Positions 49,391 to 58,704 of a stretch of DNA of 64,000 nucleotides are shown here, piece by piece. The translations under genes and the position numbers were made by a program. The notes under the pieces are model-generated. The model ran no database searches and was not told the origin of the DNA. It saw only the letters and a program-made list of their open reading frames with translations. Source of the DNA: an uncultured Streptomyces sp. (GTDB lineage: Bacteria; Actinomycetota; Actinomycetes; Streptomycetales; Streptomycetaceae); assembly GCF_947488945.1 (NCBI RefSeq), contig NZ_CANLBS010000009.1:124001-188000 (forward strand). The letters are read 5' to 3'. The stretch's first letter is position 1; the number at the start of each line of letters is the position of its first letter.

Positions 49391-50142
49391 GTGGGGTCCC
49401 GTCGTTCCAGGAAGGCGTTCATCCCCTCCCCGGCCTCCTCGGACGCGAAGAGCGAGGCCGACAGGGCGATGAGGTCTTCGGTGTGCTGGTCGAAACTCTC
49501 CAGCACCGTAGCCGTGACCAGCCGCTTGGACATCATCAGTCCCTGCGGGGAGGAGCGCCGCAGCCCGTCCAGGACGGGTTCGAGCGCCTTGTCCACCTCG
49601 GCGGCCCCGTCGGAGCCGTCCGCGCCGCCTTCGGCGGCCAGGGTGATCAGGGAGATCCGGGCGGCCTCCCGCGCGTCGAAGCGTTCGCCGGTCAGGTAGT
49701 AGCGGGCGGCGGCCGTCCGGTCGACCTTCGGCAGCAGCGTGAGCGAGATGACGGCGGGGGCCAGCCCGAGGCGCGCCTCGGTAAGCGCGAAGCTCGCCCC
49801 GGCGCCGGCCACCGCGATGTCGCACGCCGCGAGCAGGCCGAGGCCCCCGGCCCGGACGTGGCCGGTGACCCGGGCGACCACCGGCTTGGGCAGGGCGGTG
49901 ATCTGTCGCATCAGTCCGACGAACGCGGCCGGTTCGGGCGGGGAGGTGAGGTCGGCCCCCGCGCAGAACGTGCCACCGGTGTGGGTCAGCACCACCGCGC
50001 GCACCGAGTCGTCGGCCGCGCAGTCGTCGAGCGCCCCGGCGAGCGCCCGCACCAGCGGCCCGGAGAGGGCGTTGCGGCGGGCGGGGGCGTCGAGGGTGAG
50101 GGTGGTGACGCCCCGGTCGTGGACGGGTGCGGCGAGCGTCAT
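49378..50142 (-). CDS. Enoyl-CoA hydratase/isomerase-family protein
   Basis: A 254-aa crotonase-fold protein. The oxyanion segments GGTFCAGADLTS and HVRAGGLGLLAACDIAVAG are present, and RNALSGPLVRAL begins the CoA-binding region. Beta-oxidation hydratase activity on an unsaturated acyl-CoA is the default expectation. The catalytic glutamates are not obvious: GLGL follows RAG, where a Glu is often found, so an isomerase or lyase role is possible. It overlaps the CoA ligase gene by ATGA and the TetR gene. Confidence 0.9.
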   Translation of the reverse strand: MTLAAPVHDRGVTTLTLDAPARRNALSGPLVRALAGALDDCAADDSVRAVVLTHTGGTFCAGADLTSPPEPAAFVGLMRQITALPKPVVARVTGHVRAGGLGLLAACDIAVAGAGASFALTEARLGLAPAVISLTLLPKVDRTAAARYYLTGERFDAREAARISLITLAAEGGADGSDGAAEVDKALEPVLDGLRRSSPQGLMMSKRLVTATVLESFDQHTEDLIALSASLFASEEAGEGMNAFLERRDPTWVL

Positions 50143-51785
50143 ACGGCGGACTCCTCGGTGTCGGGCGGGAGTTCGGCCCCCGCTTCCGGGGCGGTGCGGG
50201 ACTGTTCGCGGTCGCGGTCGCGGAGTTCGCGGCGGAGGATCTTGCCGGAGGTGGCCCGGGGCACGGCGTCGACGAACTCGACCCGCCGCACCTTCTTGTA
50301 CGGGGCGACCCGCTCGGCGACGTACGCCAGCACCTCACCCTCGGTCAGGGCGGCGCCGGCCGTCGGGGCGCCCCGGACGACGAACGCCTTCGGGATCTCG
50401 TTGCCGTCGTCGTCCTGGACCCCGATGACGGCGGCGTCGGCGACGGACCCGTGGGTCAGCAGCAGCGCCTCCAGTTCGGCGGGGGCGACCTGGTAGCCCT
50501 TGTACTTGATCAGTTCCTTGACCCGGTCGACGACGAAGAGCCAGCCGTCGTCGTCCACCCGCCCGACGTCCCCGGTGTGCACCCATCCCTCGGCGTCGAT
50601 CATCGCGGCGGTGGCCTCGGGGCGGCCGAGGTAGCCCTTCATGACCTGCGGCCCCCGGATGAGGATCTCCCCGGCCGCTCCGGGGGCGGTGTCGTCCCCG
50701 GAGCCGTCCAGCTCCACGATCCGCATCTCCGTGCCGGGCAGGAGCTTGCCGACCGCGCCGTCCGGCGGGTTCTCGGCGTCCAGCGGCACGACGTGGGTAC
50801 CGGGCGACAGTTCGGTCATCCCGTACGCCTGGCGGACCGGGGGCAGGCCGAGGCGGGCGGAGCAGGCGCGGGCGAGCCCGGCGTCGAGCGGGGCGGCGGC
50901 GCAGACGAGGTAGCGGAGCGAGGTGAGGTCGTAGCCCTCCACCGCCGGGTGCTTGGCGAGCGCCAGCACGATCGGCGGGGCCACGTAGAGGCCGGTGATG
51001 CGGTGGGTCTGGATGGCGCCGAGGAACTCGTGGAGGTCGAAGCGGGGCAGTACGACGACGGTGGCGCCGTGCCGGAGCGGGCCGTTCATCAGGGCGGTGA
51101 GCCCGTAGATGTGGAAGAACGGCAGGACGGCCAGGACGCGTTCGCCCGGTCCGAGGGGGACCAGTGGGCGGAGCTGGTCGAGGTTGGTGGCGATGGAGCG
51201 GTGGGTGAGCATGACGCCCTTGGGGGCGCCGGTGGTGCCGGAGGAGTACGGCAGCGCGGCCACGTCCTCGCCGGGGTCGATGTCGACGCGCGGCTCGGCG
51301 GCGGTCGATCCGAGCATGTCGAGCACCGAGAGGTGCCCTTCGGCCTGGTCGCAGACGAAGATCCGCTCGACCGATCCGGCCAGCGCGGCCGCCTCGCGGG
51401 CGGTGTCCAGCAGCAGCGAGATGGTCACGATCCAGCGGGCCGATGAGTCGGTCAGCTGCTTGGCGAACTCCTGGGCGGTGGCCAGCGGATGGACGGTGGT
51501 GACGGAGGCGCCCGCGCGGGTGGCGCCGTAGAAGACGGCCGGGTAGGCGATGGTGTTGGGGCTGTGCAGCGCGAGCACGTCGCCCTTGACGACCCCGGCC
51601 TCCGCGAGGGCGGCGGCGATCCGGCGGTGGAAGGTGTCGAGCTGGGCGTAGCTGACGGTCGTGCCGTTGGTGCCGTCGATCAGCGCGGCGGTGTCGCCGT
51701 ACCGCTCGGTGGCGTGGCCGAGCACCGCCTCGTGGATGGGTGTGTCGAGGATCGGAACGTCTTCGTACTCGCTGCGGAACACCAT
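50139..51785 (-). CDS. 4-coumarate/cinnamate-CoA ligase family protein
   Basis: A 548-aa acyl-adenylate-forming enzyme. AMP-binding motif SSGTTGAPKGVM, GEILIRG box, the YGMTELSPG motif and the terminal lysine in ATSGKILRREL are intact. S. coelicolor has a characterised cinnamate:CoA ligase (ScCCL) in the equivalent acyl-CoA operon (from memory), so this is a strong candidate for the same activity, activating aromatic or branched acids to CoA thioesters. The ATG at 51785 lies after CAGGGG. Stop overlaps the enoyl-CoA hydratase start (ATGA). Confidence 0.92.
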   Translation of the reverse strand: MVFRSEYEDVPILDTPIHEAVLGHATERYGDTAALIDGTNGTTVSYAQLDTFHRRIAAALAEAGVVKGDVLALHSPNTIAYPAVFYGATRAGASVTTVHPLATAQEFAKQLTDSSARWIVTISLLLDTAREAAALAGSVERIFVCDQAEGHLSVLDMLGSTAAEPRVDIDPGEDVAALPYSSGTTGAPKGVMLTHRSIATNLDQLRPLVPLGPGERVLAVLPFFHIYGLTALMNGPLRHGATVVVLPRFDLHEFLGAIQTHRITGLYVAPPIVLALAKHPAVEGYDLTSLRYLVCAAAPLDAGLARACSARLGLPPVRQAYGMTELSPGTHVVPLDAENPPDGAVGKLLPGTEMRIVELDGSGDDTAPGAAGEILIRGPQVMKGYLGRPEATAAMIDAEGWVHTGDVGRVDDDGWLFVVDRVKELIKYKGYQVAPAELEALLLTHGSVADAAVIGVQDDDGNEIPKAFVVRGAPTAGAALTEGEVLAYVAERVAPYKKVRRVEFVDAVPRATSGKILRRELRDRDREQSRTAPEAGAELPPDTEESAV

Positions 51786-51896
51786 GGCGGTCCCCTGTCG
51801 ACGCGGTGGATGGGCGCGGGCGCGGATGCGGGTGACGAACGGCGTGGGGCCGTGCGGCGGGCGGGGCGGCGTACGGCGGGCGGGCCGGCGTGGGGC

Positions 51897-51967
51897 GTAC
51901 GGGCCGGGTGCGGGCCGGGTGCGGGCCGCGTACGGGCCGGGTGGCGGGCCGCGTACGGGCCGGGTGG
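51897..51967. repeat. GGGCCGGGTG tandem repeat tract
   Basis: Repeats of GGGCCGGGTG alternate with GGGCCGCGTAC in a variable-number pattern (one 23-bp unit at 51934-51956 and partial copies around it). It fills the gap between the acyl-CoA dehydrogenase stop and the CoA ligase start and lies within the operon. Confidence 0.8.
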
Positions 51968-51979
51968 CGGGCGCGCGGG

Positions 51980-53140
51980 TCAGTAGGACTTCGGGAGGCC
52001 CAGCGACTGGTGGGAGACGTAGTTGAGGATCATCTCCCGGCTCACCGGGGCGATCCGGGCCACCCGGGCGGCCGTGATGAGCGAGGCGAGACCGTACTCG
52101 CGGGTGAGGCCGTTGCCGCCGAGGGTGTGCACGGCCTGGTCGACCGCCTTCACACAGGCCTCGCCGGCCGCGTACTTCGCCATGTTCGCCGCCTCGCCGG
52201 CCCCGATGTCGTCGCCCGCGTCGTACAGCGCGGCCGCCTTCTGCATCATCAGCCGGGCCAGCTCGAGTTCGATGTGGGCGACGGCGAGCGGGTGCGCGAT
52301 GGCCTGGTGCGCGCCGATGGGCGCCTTCCACACCTGCCGGGTGCCCGCGTAGTCGACGGCCTTCGCCAGCGCGTAACGGCCCATCCCGATGCCGAACGCG
52401 GCGGTCATGATCCGCTCGGGGTTGAGTCCGGCGAAGAGCTGGAGCAGCCCGGCGTCCTCGTCGCCCACCAGGGCGTCGGCGGGCAGTCTGACGTCGTCCA
52501 GCACCAGCTCGAACTGCTTCTCGGGGGCGTGCAGTTCCATCTCGATCGGGGACCTGCCGAAGCCGGGGGCATCGCGCGGGACGATGAAGAGGCAGGGCTT
52601 CAGCTTGCCGGAGCGGGCGTCCTCGGTGCGGCCGACGATGAGCGTGGCGTCGGCGACGTCCACCCCGGAGACGAAGACCTTGCGGCCGGTGAGCAGCCAG
52701 TCGTCGCCGTCCCGCCGGGCGGTGGTGGTGATCCGGTGGGAGTTGGAGCCGGCGTCGGGCTCGGTGATGCCGAACGCCATGGTGAGCGCGCCCCCGGCGA
52801 GGCCGGGGAGCCATTGGCGCTTCTGCTCCTCGGTGCCGAACCGGGCGATGACCGTGCCGCAGATCGCCGGTGACACCACCATCATCAGCAGCGGGGCACC
52901 GGCCGCACCCAACTCCTCCAGCACGATGGAGAGTTCGGCCATGCCGCCGCCCCCGCCGCCGTACTCCTCCGGCAGGTTGACGCCGAGGTAGCCGAGCTTC
53001 CCGGCCTCGGCCCAGAGTTCGTCGGTGTGCCGCCCCTCCGCGATGACGGTGTCGACGTAGGCGCGGCCGTAGCGCTTGCCGAGCGCGCCGACGGCCTTGC
53101 GGAGCGCCTGGAGTTCTTCGGTTTCGAGGACGGTGCTCAT
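51980..53140 (-). CDS. Acyl-CoA dehydrogenase
   Basis: A 386-aa FAD enzyme. It contains MAFGITEPDAGSNSHRITTT (FAD/substrate segment), LLTGRKVFVSGVDVADATLI, RIMTAAFGIGMGRYALAKAV and VHTLGGNGLTREYGLASLIT, the C-terminal ACAD signature. It introduces a 2,3 double bond into an acyl-CoA within the operon, upstream of the hydratase step. ATG 53140 has GGAGGAAC upstream. It is followed after 194 bp (with repeats) by the CoA ligase gene, the only sizeable gap in the operon apart from the 112-bp one before it. Confidence 0.92.
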   Translation of the reverse strand: MSTVLETEELQALRKAVGALGKRYGRAYVDTVIAEGRHTDELWAEAGKLGYLGVNLPEEYGGGGGGMAELSIVLEELGAAGAPLLMMVVSPAICGTVIARFGTEEQKRQWLPGLAGGALTMAFGITEPDAGSNSHRITTTARRDGDDWLLTGRKVFVSGVDVADATLIVGRTEDARSGKLKPCLFIVPRDAPGFGRSPIEMELHAPEKQFELVLDDVRLPADALVGDEDAGLLQLFAGLNPERIMTAAFGIGMGRYALAKAVDYAGTRQVWKAPIGAHQAIAHPLAVAHIELELARLMMQKAAALYDAGDDIGAGEAANMAKYAAGEACVKAVDQAVHTLGGNGLTREYGLASLITAARVARIAPVSREMILNYVSHQSLGLPKSY

Positions 53141-53252
53141 GGCTTCGGTTCCTCCTGTGCGACACGGATGACACGGATGACTCGGCTGTGACACGGCTGG
53201 TGGGACGGGTGGGAACTGGTGCGGGCGGGAGATTCGGGCGCGGCGGCGGGGG

Positions 53253-55259
53253 TCACTCCCCCGCGTCCCGGTCGGCGTCCCGGTCGGCGCCCGGGGTATC
53301 CGCGCCCGGGGCGTCCGCGCCTCCGGAGTCGGCTCCCTGGACGACGGCCAGCAGGGCGCCGACCTCGACCTGTAGGCCCGGGGCGGCATGGAGCGCGGCG
53401 AGGACGCCGGCGGCGGGTGCCACGATCCGGTGCTCCATCTTCATCGCCTCCAGCCAGATCAGCGGCTGACCCGCCTCGACGGCCGAGCCCGCCGCCAGCC
53501 CCTCCGCGACCCGGACGACGGTGCCCGGCATCGGAGCGAGCAGTGAGCCCGGTTCGGTGCGGGCGGCCGGGTCCGTGAAGCGGGGCAGGGCGGTGAAGGC
53601 GTACGAGCCGTCGGTCGCGTCCACGTAGACCTGGTCGCCGTGGACCGCGACGGCGAACTTCCGTACCACACCGTCGACTTCCAGGCGGGCGAGGCCCGGC
53701 GCGAGGGAGAGGACGCGCACGCCGGGCCGGTCGTGCGGCTCCGGGCCGGTGCGGGTGGCGTGGTAGGCGGACAGGATCTCGTCGCCGTCGGGTTCCGCGC
53801 GCAGGAGGACGGTCTGCGGCTGCGAGGGGAGGTTGCGCCAGGCGCCGAAGCGGCGCGGCGGCGCGGCGTCGGCCGGTCCCGCCGCCCCCACCAGCACGGC
53901 GGCCAGCGCGGCGAGCCGCCGGTCGGCCGGATCGGGCCCGGCGGTCAGCGCGGTCAGGTGGCGGTCGTAGAAGCCGGTGTCCGGGCGGCCCGCGACGAAG
54001 TCCGGGTGGCGCAGCGAGCGTACGAGCAACTCCCGGTTGGTCGGCGGCCCGTGGACCGTCGAGCGCTCCAGCGTGCGGGCCAGCAGGCGGACCGCCTCGG
54101 CGCGGGTGGCGGCGTGCGCGACGACCTTGGCGAGCATCGGGTCGTAGTGCACGCCGACCGTGTCCCCGTCGGCGAATCCGGTGTCCAGCCGCACCCCCGG
54201 CCCGTCCGGCACCCGCAGGGTGTGGACGCGGCCGGTCTGCGGCCGCCAGTCGCGCGCCGGGTCCTCGGCGTAGAGCCGGGCCTCCACGGCGTGGCCGTGC
54301 GGGGCGGGCGGACCGGCGTCGGGCAGCGGCTCGCCCTCGGCGACTTGCAGTTGCAGCGCCACCAAGTCGAGCCCGAACACCGCCTCGGTGACGGGGTGTT
54401 CGACCTGGAGCCGGGTGTTCATCTCCAGGAAGTACGGGCGGCCGTCGGCGGACAGCAGGAACTCCACGGTCCCCGCGCCCCGGTAGCCGACCGCGCGGGC
54501 GGCGGCGACGGCGGCCGTGTGCAGGCGCTCGCGCAGGGCGTCGTCGAGTCCCGGCGCGGGGGCCTCCTCCACGACCTTCTGGTGCCGGCGCTGGAGCGAG
54601 CAGTCGCGGGTGCCGAGCGCCCACACCGTCCCCCGGGCGTCGGCCATGATCTGCACCTCCACGTGCCGTCCCCGCTCCACGTACGGCTCGGCGAACACCT
54701 CGCCGTCGCCGAACGCGGACGCCGCCTCGGCGGTGGCCGCCCGCAGCTCGGCGGGCAGTTCGGCGAGGTCGCGGACGATCCGCATCCCGCGCCCGCCGCC
54801 GCCGGCCGCCGCCTTGAGCAGCAGCGGCAGGTCCCCCTCCCCGGCGGCGGCCGGGTCCACCGGGGCGAGCAGCGGCACCCCGGCGGCGGCCATCAGCTCC
54901 TTGGCGCGCGTCTTGGACGCCATCAGCTCGATGGCCTTCACCGGCGGTCCGACCCACACCAGTCCGGCGTCCTCGACGGCGGCGGCGAAGGCGGCGTTCT
55001 CGGAGAGGAAGCCGTAGCCGGGGTGGACGGCGTCGGCTCCGGCGGCACGGGCGGCGGCCACCAGCAGGTCGCCCCGGAGGTAGGTGTCGGCGGGCGAGGA
55101 CCCCGGCAGGCGTACGGCGAGGTCGGCCTCGCGGACGTGCAGGGCGCCGGCGTCCGCGTCGGAGTACACGGCCACGGCGGTGATGCCGAGCGCTCGGCAG
55201 GTGCGGAAGATCCGGCAGGCGATCTCGCCCCGGTTGGCGACGAGCAGGGAGCTGATCAT
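53253..55259 (-). CDS. Acyl-CoA carboxylase alpha subunit (biotin carboxylase + BCCP)
   Basis: A 668-aa subunit with biotin carboxylase (about 1-450; LLVANRGEIACRIFRTCRAL, KAAAGGGGRGMRIV ATP-grasp loop, EMNTRLQVEHPVTE) and a C-terminal biotinyl domain with LEAMKMEH (K is the biotin site) near residue 625. It ends in a short acidic/Ala-Gly-Asp repeat tail. It carboxylates biotin for the beta subunit encoded 8 bp upstream. The pair is of the propionyl/methylcrotonyl/geranyl-CoA carboxylase class; partner genes argue for a branched-acyl substrate. ATG 55259 follows GAGGAC. Confidence 0.93.
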   Translation of the reverse strand: MISSLLVANRGEIACRIFRTCRALGITAVAVYSDADAGALHVREADLAVRLPGSSPADTYLRGDLLVAAARAAGADAVHPGYGFLSENAAFAAAVEDAGLVWVGPPVKAIELMASKTRAKELMAAAGVPLLAPVDPAAAGEGDLPLLLKAAAGGGGRGMRIVRDLAELPAELRAATAEAASAFGDGEVFAEPYVERGRHVEVQIMADARGTVWALGTRDCSLQRRHQKVVEEAPAPGLDDALRERLHTAAVAAARAVGYRGAGTVEFLLSADGRPYFLEMNTRLQVEHPVTEAVFGLDLVALQLQVAEGEPLPDAGPPAPHGHAVEARLYAEDPARDWRPQTGRVHTLRVPDGPGVRLDTGFADGDTVGVHYDPMLAKVVAHAATRAEAVRLLARTLERSTVHGPPTNRELLVRSLRHPDFVAGRPDTGFYDRHLTALTAGPDPADRRLAALAAVLVGAAGPADAAPPRRFGAWRNLPSQPQTVLLRAEPDGDEILSAYHATRTGPEPHDRPGVRVLSLAPGLARLEVDGVVRKFAVAVHGDQVYVDATDGSYAFTALPRFTDPAARTEPGSLLAPMPGTVVRVAEGLAAGSAVEAGQPLIWLEAMKMEHRIVAPAAGVLAALHAAPGLQVEVGALLAVVQGADSGGADAPGADTPGADRDADRDAGE

Positions 55260-55267
55260 GGTCGTCC

Positions 55268-56866
55268 TCACATCCGGAAGATGCCGAAGCCGCCGCGGGC
55301 GCCCTCGACCGGTGCGGTGTGGATCGCGGACAGGCACATCCCGAGGACGGTCCTGGTGTCGCGGGGGTCGATGACCCCGTCGTCGTAGAGCCGGCCGGAG
55401 AGGAAGGCGGGCAGCGACTCGGCCTCGATCTGCTGCTCGACCAGCGCGCGGAGCCCGGCGTCCGCCTCGTCGTCGTACGGCCGGCCCTTCGCGGCGGCGG
55501 AGGCGCGGGCGACGAGGGAGAGCACCCCGGCGAGCTGCTGCGGTCCCATGACCGCCGACTTGCTGCTGGGCCAGGCGAAGAGGAACCGCGGGTCGTAGGC
55601 CCTGCCGCACATGCCGTAGTGGCCGGCCCCGTAGGAGGCGCCCATCAGCACGGACAGGTGCGGGACCTTCGAGTTGGAGACCGCGTTGATCATCATCGCG
55701 CCGTGCTTGATGATGCCGCCCTGCTCGTACTCCTTGCCGACCATGTAGCCGGTGGTGTTGTGCAGGAAGAGCAGCGGGATGTCACGCTGGTTGGCCAGTT
55801 GGATGAACTGGGCGGCCTTCTGCGACTCCTCGCTGAACAGCACGCCCTGCGCGTTGGCGAGGATGCCGACGGGATAGCCGTGCAGCCGGGCCCAGCCGGT
55901 GACCAGGCTCGTCCCGTACAGCGGCTTGAACGCGTCGAAGTCCGAGCCGTCCACCAGCCGGGCGATGACCTCGCGCGGGTCGAACGGCACCTTCAGGTCG
56001 CCGGGGACGATGCCCAGCAACTCCTCCTCGTCGTACTTCGGGGGTTCGGCCGGCCCCGGACCGGGGTGCGCCTTGCGCCAGTTGAGCCGGGCGACGATCC
56101 GGCGGGCCCGGCGCAGCGCGTCGGGCTCGTCGGCGGCGAAGTGGTCGGCCAGCCCGGAGATGCGGGCGTGCATCCCGGCCCCGCCGAGCGACTCGTCGTC
56201 ACTCTCCTCGCCGGTCGCCATCTTCACCAGCGGCGGCCCGCCGAGGAACACCTTCGACCGCTCCTTGATCATGACGGTGTGGTCGGACATCCCGGGCACG
56301 TAGGCGCCGCCGGCGGTGGAGTTGCCGAAGACGACGGCGATCGTCGGGATGCCCGCGGCGGACAGCCGGGTCAGGTCGCGGAAGAGCGCCCCGCCGGGGA
56401 TGAAGATCTCCTTCTGCGAGGGCAGGTCCGCACCGCCGGACTCCACCAGGCTGATGACGGGCAGCCGGTTGGCGAACGCGATCTCGTTGGCCCGCAGCGC
56501 CTTCTTCAGCGTCCAGGGGTTCGACGCGCCGCCCCGCACGGTCGGATCGTTGGCGGTGATCAGGCACTCCACCCCCTCGACCACCCCGATGCCGGTGACC
56601 AGCGACGCGCCCACCGTGTAGTCGCTGCCCCATCCGGCGAGCGGGGACAGCTCCAGGAACGGGGTGTCCGGGTCGACCAGCAGCTCGATCCGTTCCCGGG
56701 CGGGCAGTTTGCCGCGCCCCCGGTGGCGCGCGACGTACTTCTCGCCGCCGCCGGCCAGCGCCTTGGCGTGCTCGGCGGCCAGCGCCTCCAGCCGGCCGAG
56801 CATGACGTCCCGGTGCTCGGCGTACTCGGATCCTGCGGTGTCGAGCCCGGTGGACAGGACGGTCAT
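55268..56866 (-). CDS. Acyl-CoA carboxylase beta subunit (carboxyltransferase)
   Basis: A 532-aa carboxyltransferase. It has GGASNPWTLKKALRANEIAF, SLVESGGADLPSQKEIFIPG, FGNSTAGGAYVPGMSDHTVM, NAQGVLFSEESQKAAQFIQL and HGAMMINAVSNSKVPHLSVL. The architecture is methylcrotonyl-CoA carboxylase-like. It transfers the carboxyl from the biotin of the alpha subunit to an acyl-CoA. ATG 56866 has GGAGG at 7 nt and overlaps the preceding gene's stop (ATGA). Substrate (methylcrotonyl, geranyl or propionyl) not resolved. Confidence 0.93.
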   Translation of the reverse strand: MTVLSTGLDTAGSEYAEHRDVMLGRLEALAAEHAKALAGGGEKYVARHRGRGKLPARERIELLVDPDTPFLELSPLAGWGSDYTVGASLVTGIGVVEGVECLITANDPTVRGGASNPWTLKKALRANEIAFANRLPVISLVESGGADLPSQKEIFIPGGALFRDLTRLSAAGIPTIAVVFGNSTAGGAYVPGMSDHTVMIKERSKVFLGGPPLVKMATGEESDDESLGGAGMHARISGLADHFAADEPDALRRARRIVARLNWRKAHPGPGPAEPPKYDEEELLGIVPGDLKVPFDPREVIARLVDGSDFDAFKPLYGTSLVTGWARLHGYPVGILANAQGVLFSEESQKAAQFIQLANQRDIPLLFLHNTTGYMVGKEYEQGGIIKHGAMMINAVSNSKVPHLSVLMGASYGAGHYGMCGRAYDPRFLFAWPSSKSAVMGPQQLAGVLSLVARASAAAKGRPYDDEADAGLRALVEQQIEAESLPAFLSGRLYDDGVIDPRDTRTVLGMCLSAIHTAPVEGARGGFGIFRM

Positions 56867-58704
56867 GCGGAGACCTCCGGTGCGGGGGTGGGTTCCAGCA
56901 GCGATACGGGTACGGGGAGCCGGCGCGCACGCAGCCACTCCCCGACCGCCTTGGCCTGCGGGTCGAACCGGGCCTGTGCGGCGACCCCTTCGCCGAGCAG
57001 ACCGGTCACGGTGAAGTTCAGGGCCCGCAGGCCCGGCAGCACGTGGCGGACCACCTCCAGCTCCGCGGTCTCCGGCAGCAGCGCCCGGAACCGGTCGACG
57101 GTCAACGTGTGCGCCAGCCAGCGCCACGCCTCGTCGGAGCGGACCCAGACGCCGACGTTGGCGTCGCCGCCCTTGTCGCCGCTGCGCGCCCCGGCGACCA
57201 GGCCGAGCGGCACGGTGCGCACCGGTCCCTCGGGCGGCGGGGGCGGCAGCGGCGGCTGTGCCACGGCGTCCAGGTCGCGGGTCACGGCGGGGGCGGGCAG
57301 CACGGTCCGGGTCCCGTCGGGGGCGACCGCCACGTGCTCGACCTCCTTGGCGGGCACGTACACCGACTCGAAGACCCCGTAGGGGGAACCCTTGCCGGGC
57401 GGCGCGGTGACGTGGAAGCCCGGATAGCTGCCGAGGGCCAGTTCGATCGCCGCCCCCGACACCGACCGGCCGACCGCGTCGGGGTCCGGGTCGCGGACGA
57501 CCAGCCGCAGCAGGGCGCTCGCGGTCTCCTCGGTCTCCGCGTCGGGCCGGTCGGTCCTGGACAGCTCCCAGGTCACCTCGGCGGGCGGCCGGTCGGCACG
57601 CTCCAGGGCGTCCGCGAACTGCGTCCGCACCAGTGCCGCCTTGGCCTCGACGTCGAGACCGGTGAGGACGAAGACCACCTCGTTGCGCCAGCCGCCGAGC
57701 CGGTTGAGGCCGACCTTGAGGGTGGACGGCGGGGCCTCACCGCGCACGCCGGAGATCCTGACCCGGTCCGGCCCGTCCCGGTGGAGCCGTACGGTGTCGA
57801 GCCGGGCGGTCACGTCGGGGCCCGGGTACCTCGCTCCCCCGGTCTCGTAGAGCAGTTGGGCGGTGACGGTCCCGATGTCCACCACCCCGCCGGTGCCGGG
57901 GTGCTTGGTGATGACGCTCGAGCCGTCGGAGTGGATCTCGGCGAGCGGGAAGCCGGGGCGGCGCACGTCGTGGTCGCGGAAGAAGGAGTAGTTGCCGCCG
58001 GTGGCCTGGGTGCCGCACTCCAGCACGTGCCCGGCGACGACGGCTCCGGCGAGGGCGTCCAGGTCGTCCGGCCCCCAGCCGAAGTGGGCGGCGGCCGGAC
58101 CGGTGACCAGGGCCGCGTCGGTGACCCGGCCGGTCACCACGACGTCCGCGCCGGCCCGCAGGCAGGCGGCGATGCCGGCGCCGCCGAGATAGGCGTTGGC
58201 GGTGAGGAACCCCTCCGGCACCGGCAGTCCGTCGCCCTCCACGTGGGCCACCCGCACCGGGACGCCGGTCTTCGCCGCGAGCGCCCGCACGGCGTCGGCG
58301 AGCCCGGCCGGGTTGAGCCCGCCCGCGTTGGCGACGATCTTCACGCCCCGGTCGTGGGCGAGGCCGAGCCCTTCTTCGAGCTGGCGCAGGAAGGTGGTGG
58401 CGTAGCCGCGCGAGGGGTCCTTCAAGCGGCTGCGGCCGAGGATCAGCATGGTGAGTTCGGCGAGGTAGTCGCCGGTGAGCACGTCGAGCGGGCCGCCGGT
58501 CAGCATCTCGCGCAGGGCGTCGAAGCGGTCCCCGTAGAAGCCGGAGGCGTTCCCGATGCGCAGCGGCCCGACGGTGGGGCGGGCCGCCCGCACATGCGGG
58601 CCGGCGGACGGCTCGGGCGCGGTCACCGGGCCGGCGGTGACCGGGGCGGCGAGGGCCGGGGCGGCGGTGCCCGCGGGCCGCTCCCCGGCGGCGGGGGCGG
58701 TCAC
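56863..58704 (-). CDS. AtuA-like protein (DUF1446, acyclic terpene utilisation family)
   Basis: A 613-aa protein with the DUF1446/AtuA core: RIGNASGFYGDRFDALREML, DYLAELTMLILGRSR, FLTANAYLGGAGIAACLRAG, ECGTQATGGNYSFF. The C-terminal part (about 520-600) is a second AtuA-type module (AGARSGDKGGDANVGVWVRS). Members are found with geranyl-CoA carboxylase genes in terpene-degrading bacteria and with leucine/isovalerate clusters; the chemistry is unknown. An N-terminal ~45-residue Ala/Pro stretch is unusual. GTG 58704 overlaps the preceding gene (GTGA). Confidence 0.88.
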   Translation of the reverse strand: MTAPAAGERPAGTAAPALAAPVTAGPVTAPEPSAGPHVRAARPTVGPLRIGNASGFYGDRFDALREMLTGGPLDVLTGDYLAELTMLILGRSRLKDPSRGYATTFLRQLEEGLGLAHDRGVKIVANAGGLNPAGLADAVRALAAKTGVPVRVAHVEGDGLPVPEGFLTANAYLGGAGIAACLRAGADVVVTGRVTDAALVTGPAAAHFGWGPDDLDALAGAVVAGHVLECGTQATGGNYSFFRDHDVRRPGFPLAEIHSDGSSVITKHPGTGGVVDIGTVTAQLLYETGGARYPGPDVTARLDTVRLHRDGPDRVRISGVRGEAPPSTLKVGLNRLGGWRNEVVFVLTGLDVEAKAALVRTQFADALERADRPPAEVTWELSRTDRPDAETEETASALLRLVVRDPDPDAVGRSVSGAAIELALGSYPGFHVTAPPGKGSPYGVFESVYVPAKEVEHVAVAPDGTRTVLPAPAVTRDLDAVAQPPLPPPPPEGPVRTVPLGLVAGARSGDKGGDANVGVWVRSDEAWRWLAHTLTVDRFRALLPETAELEVVRHVLPGLRALNFTVTGLLGEGVAAQARFDPQAKAVGEWLRARRLPVPVSLLEPTPAPEVSA

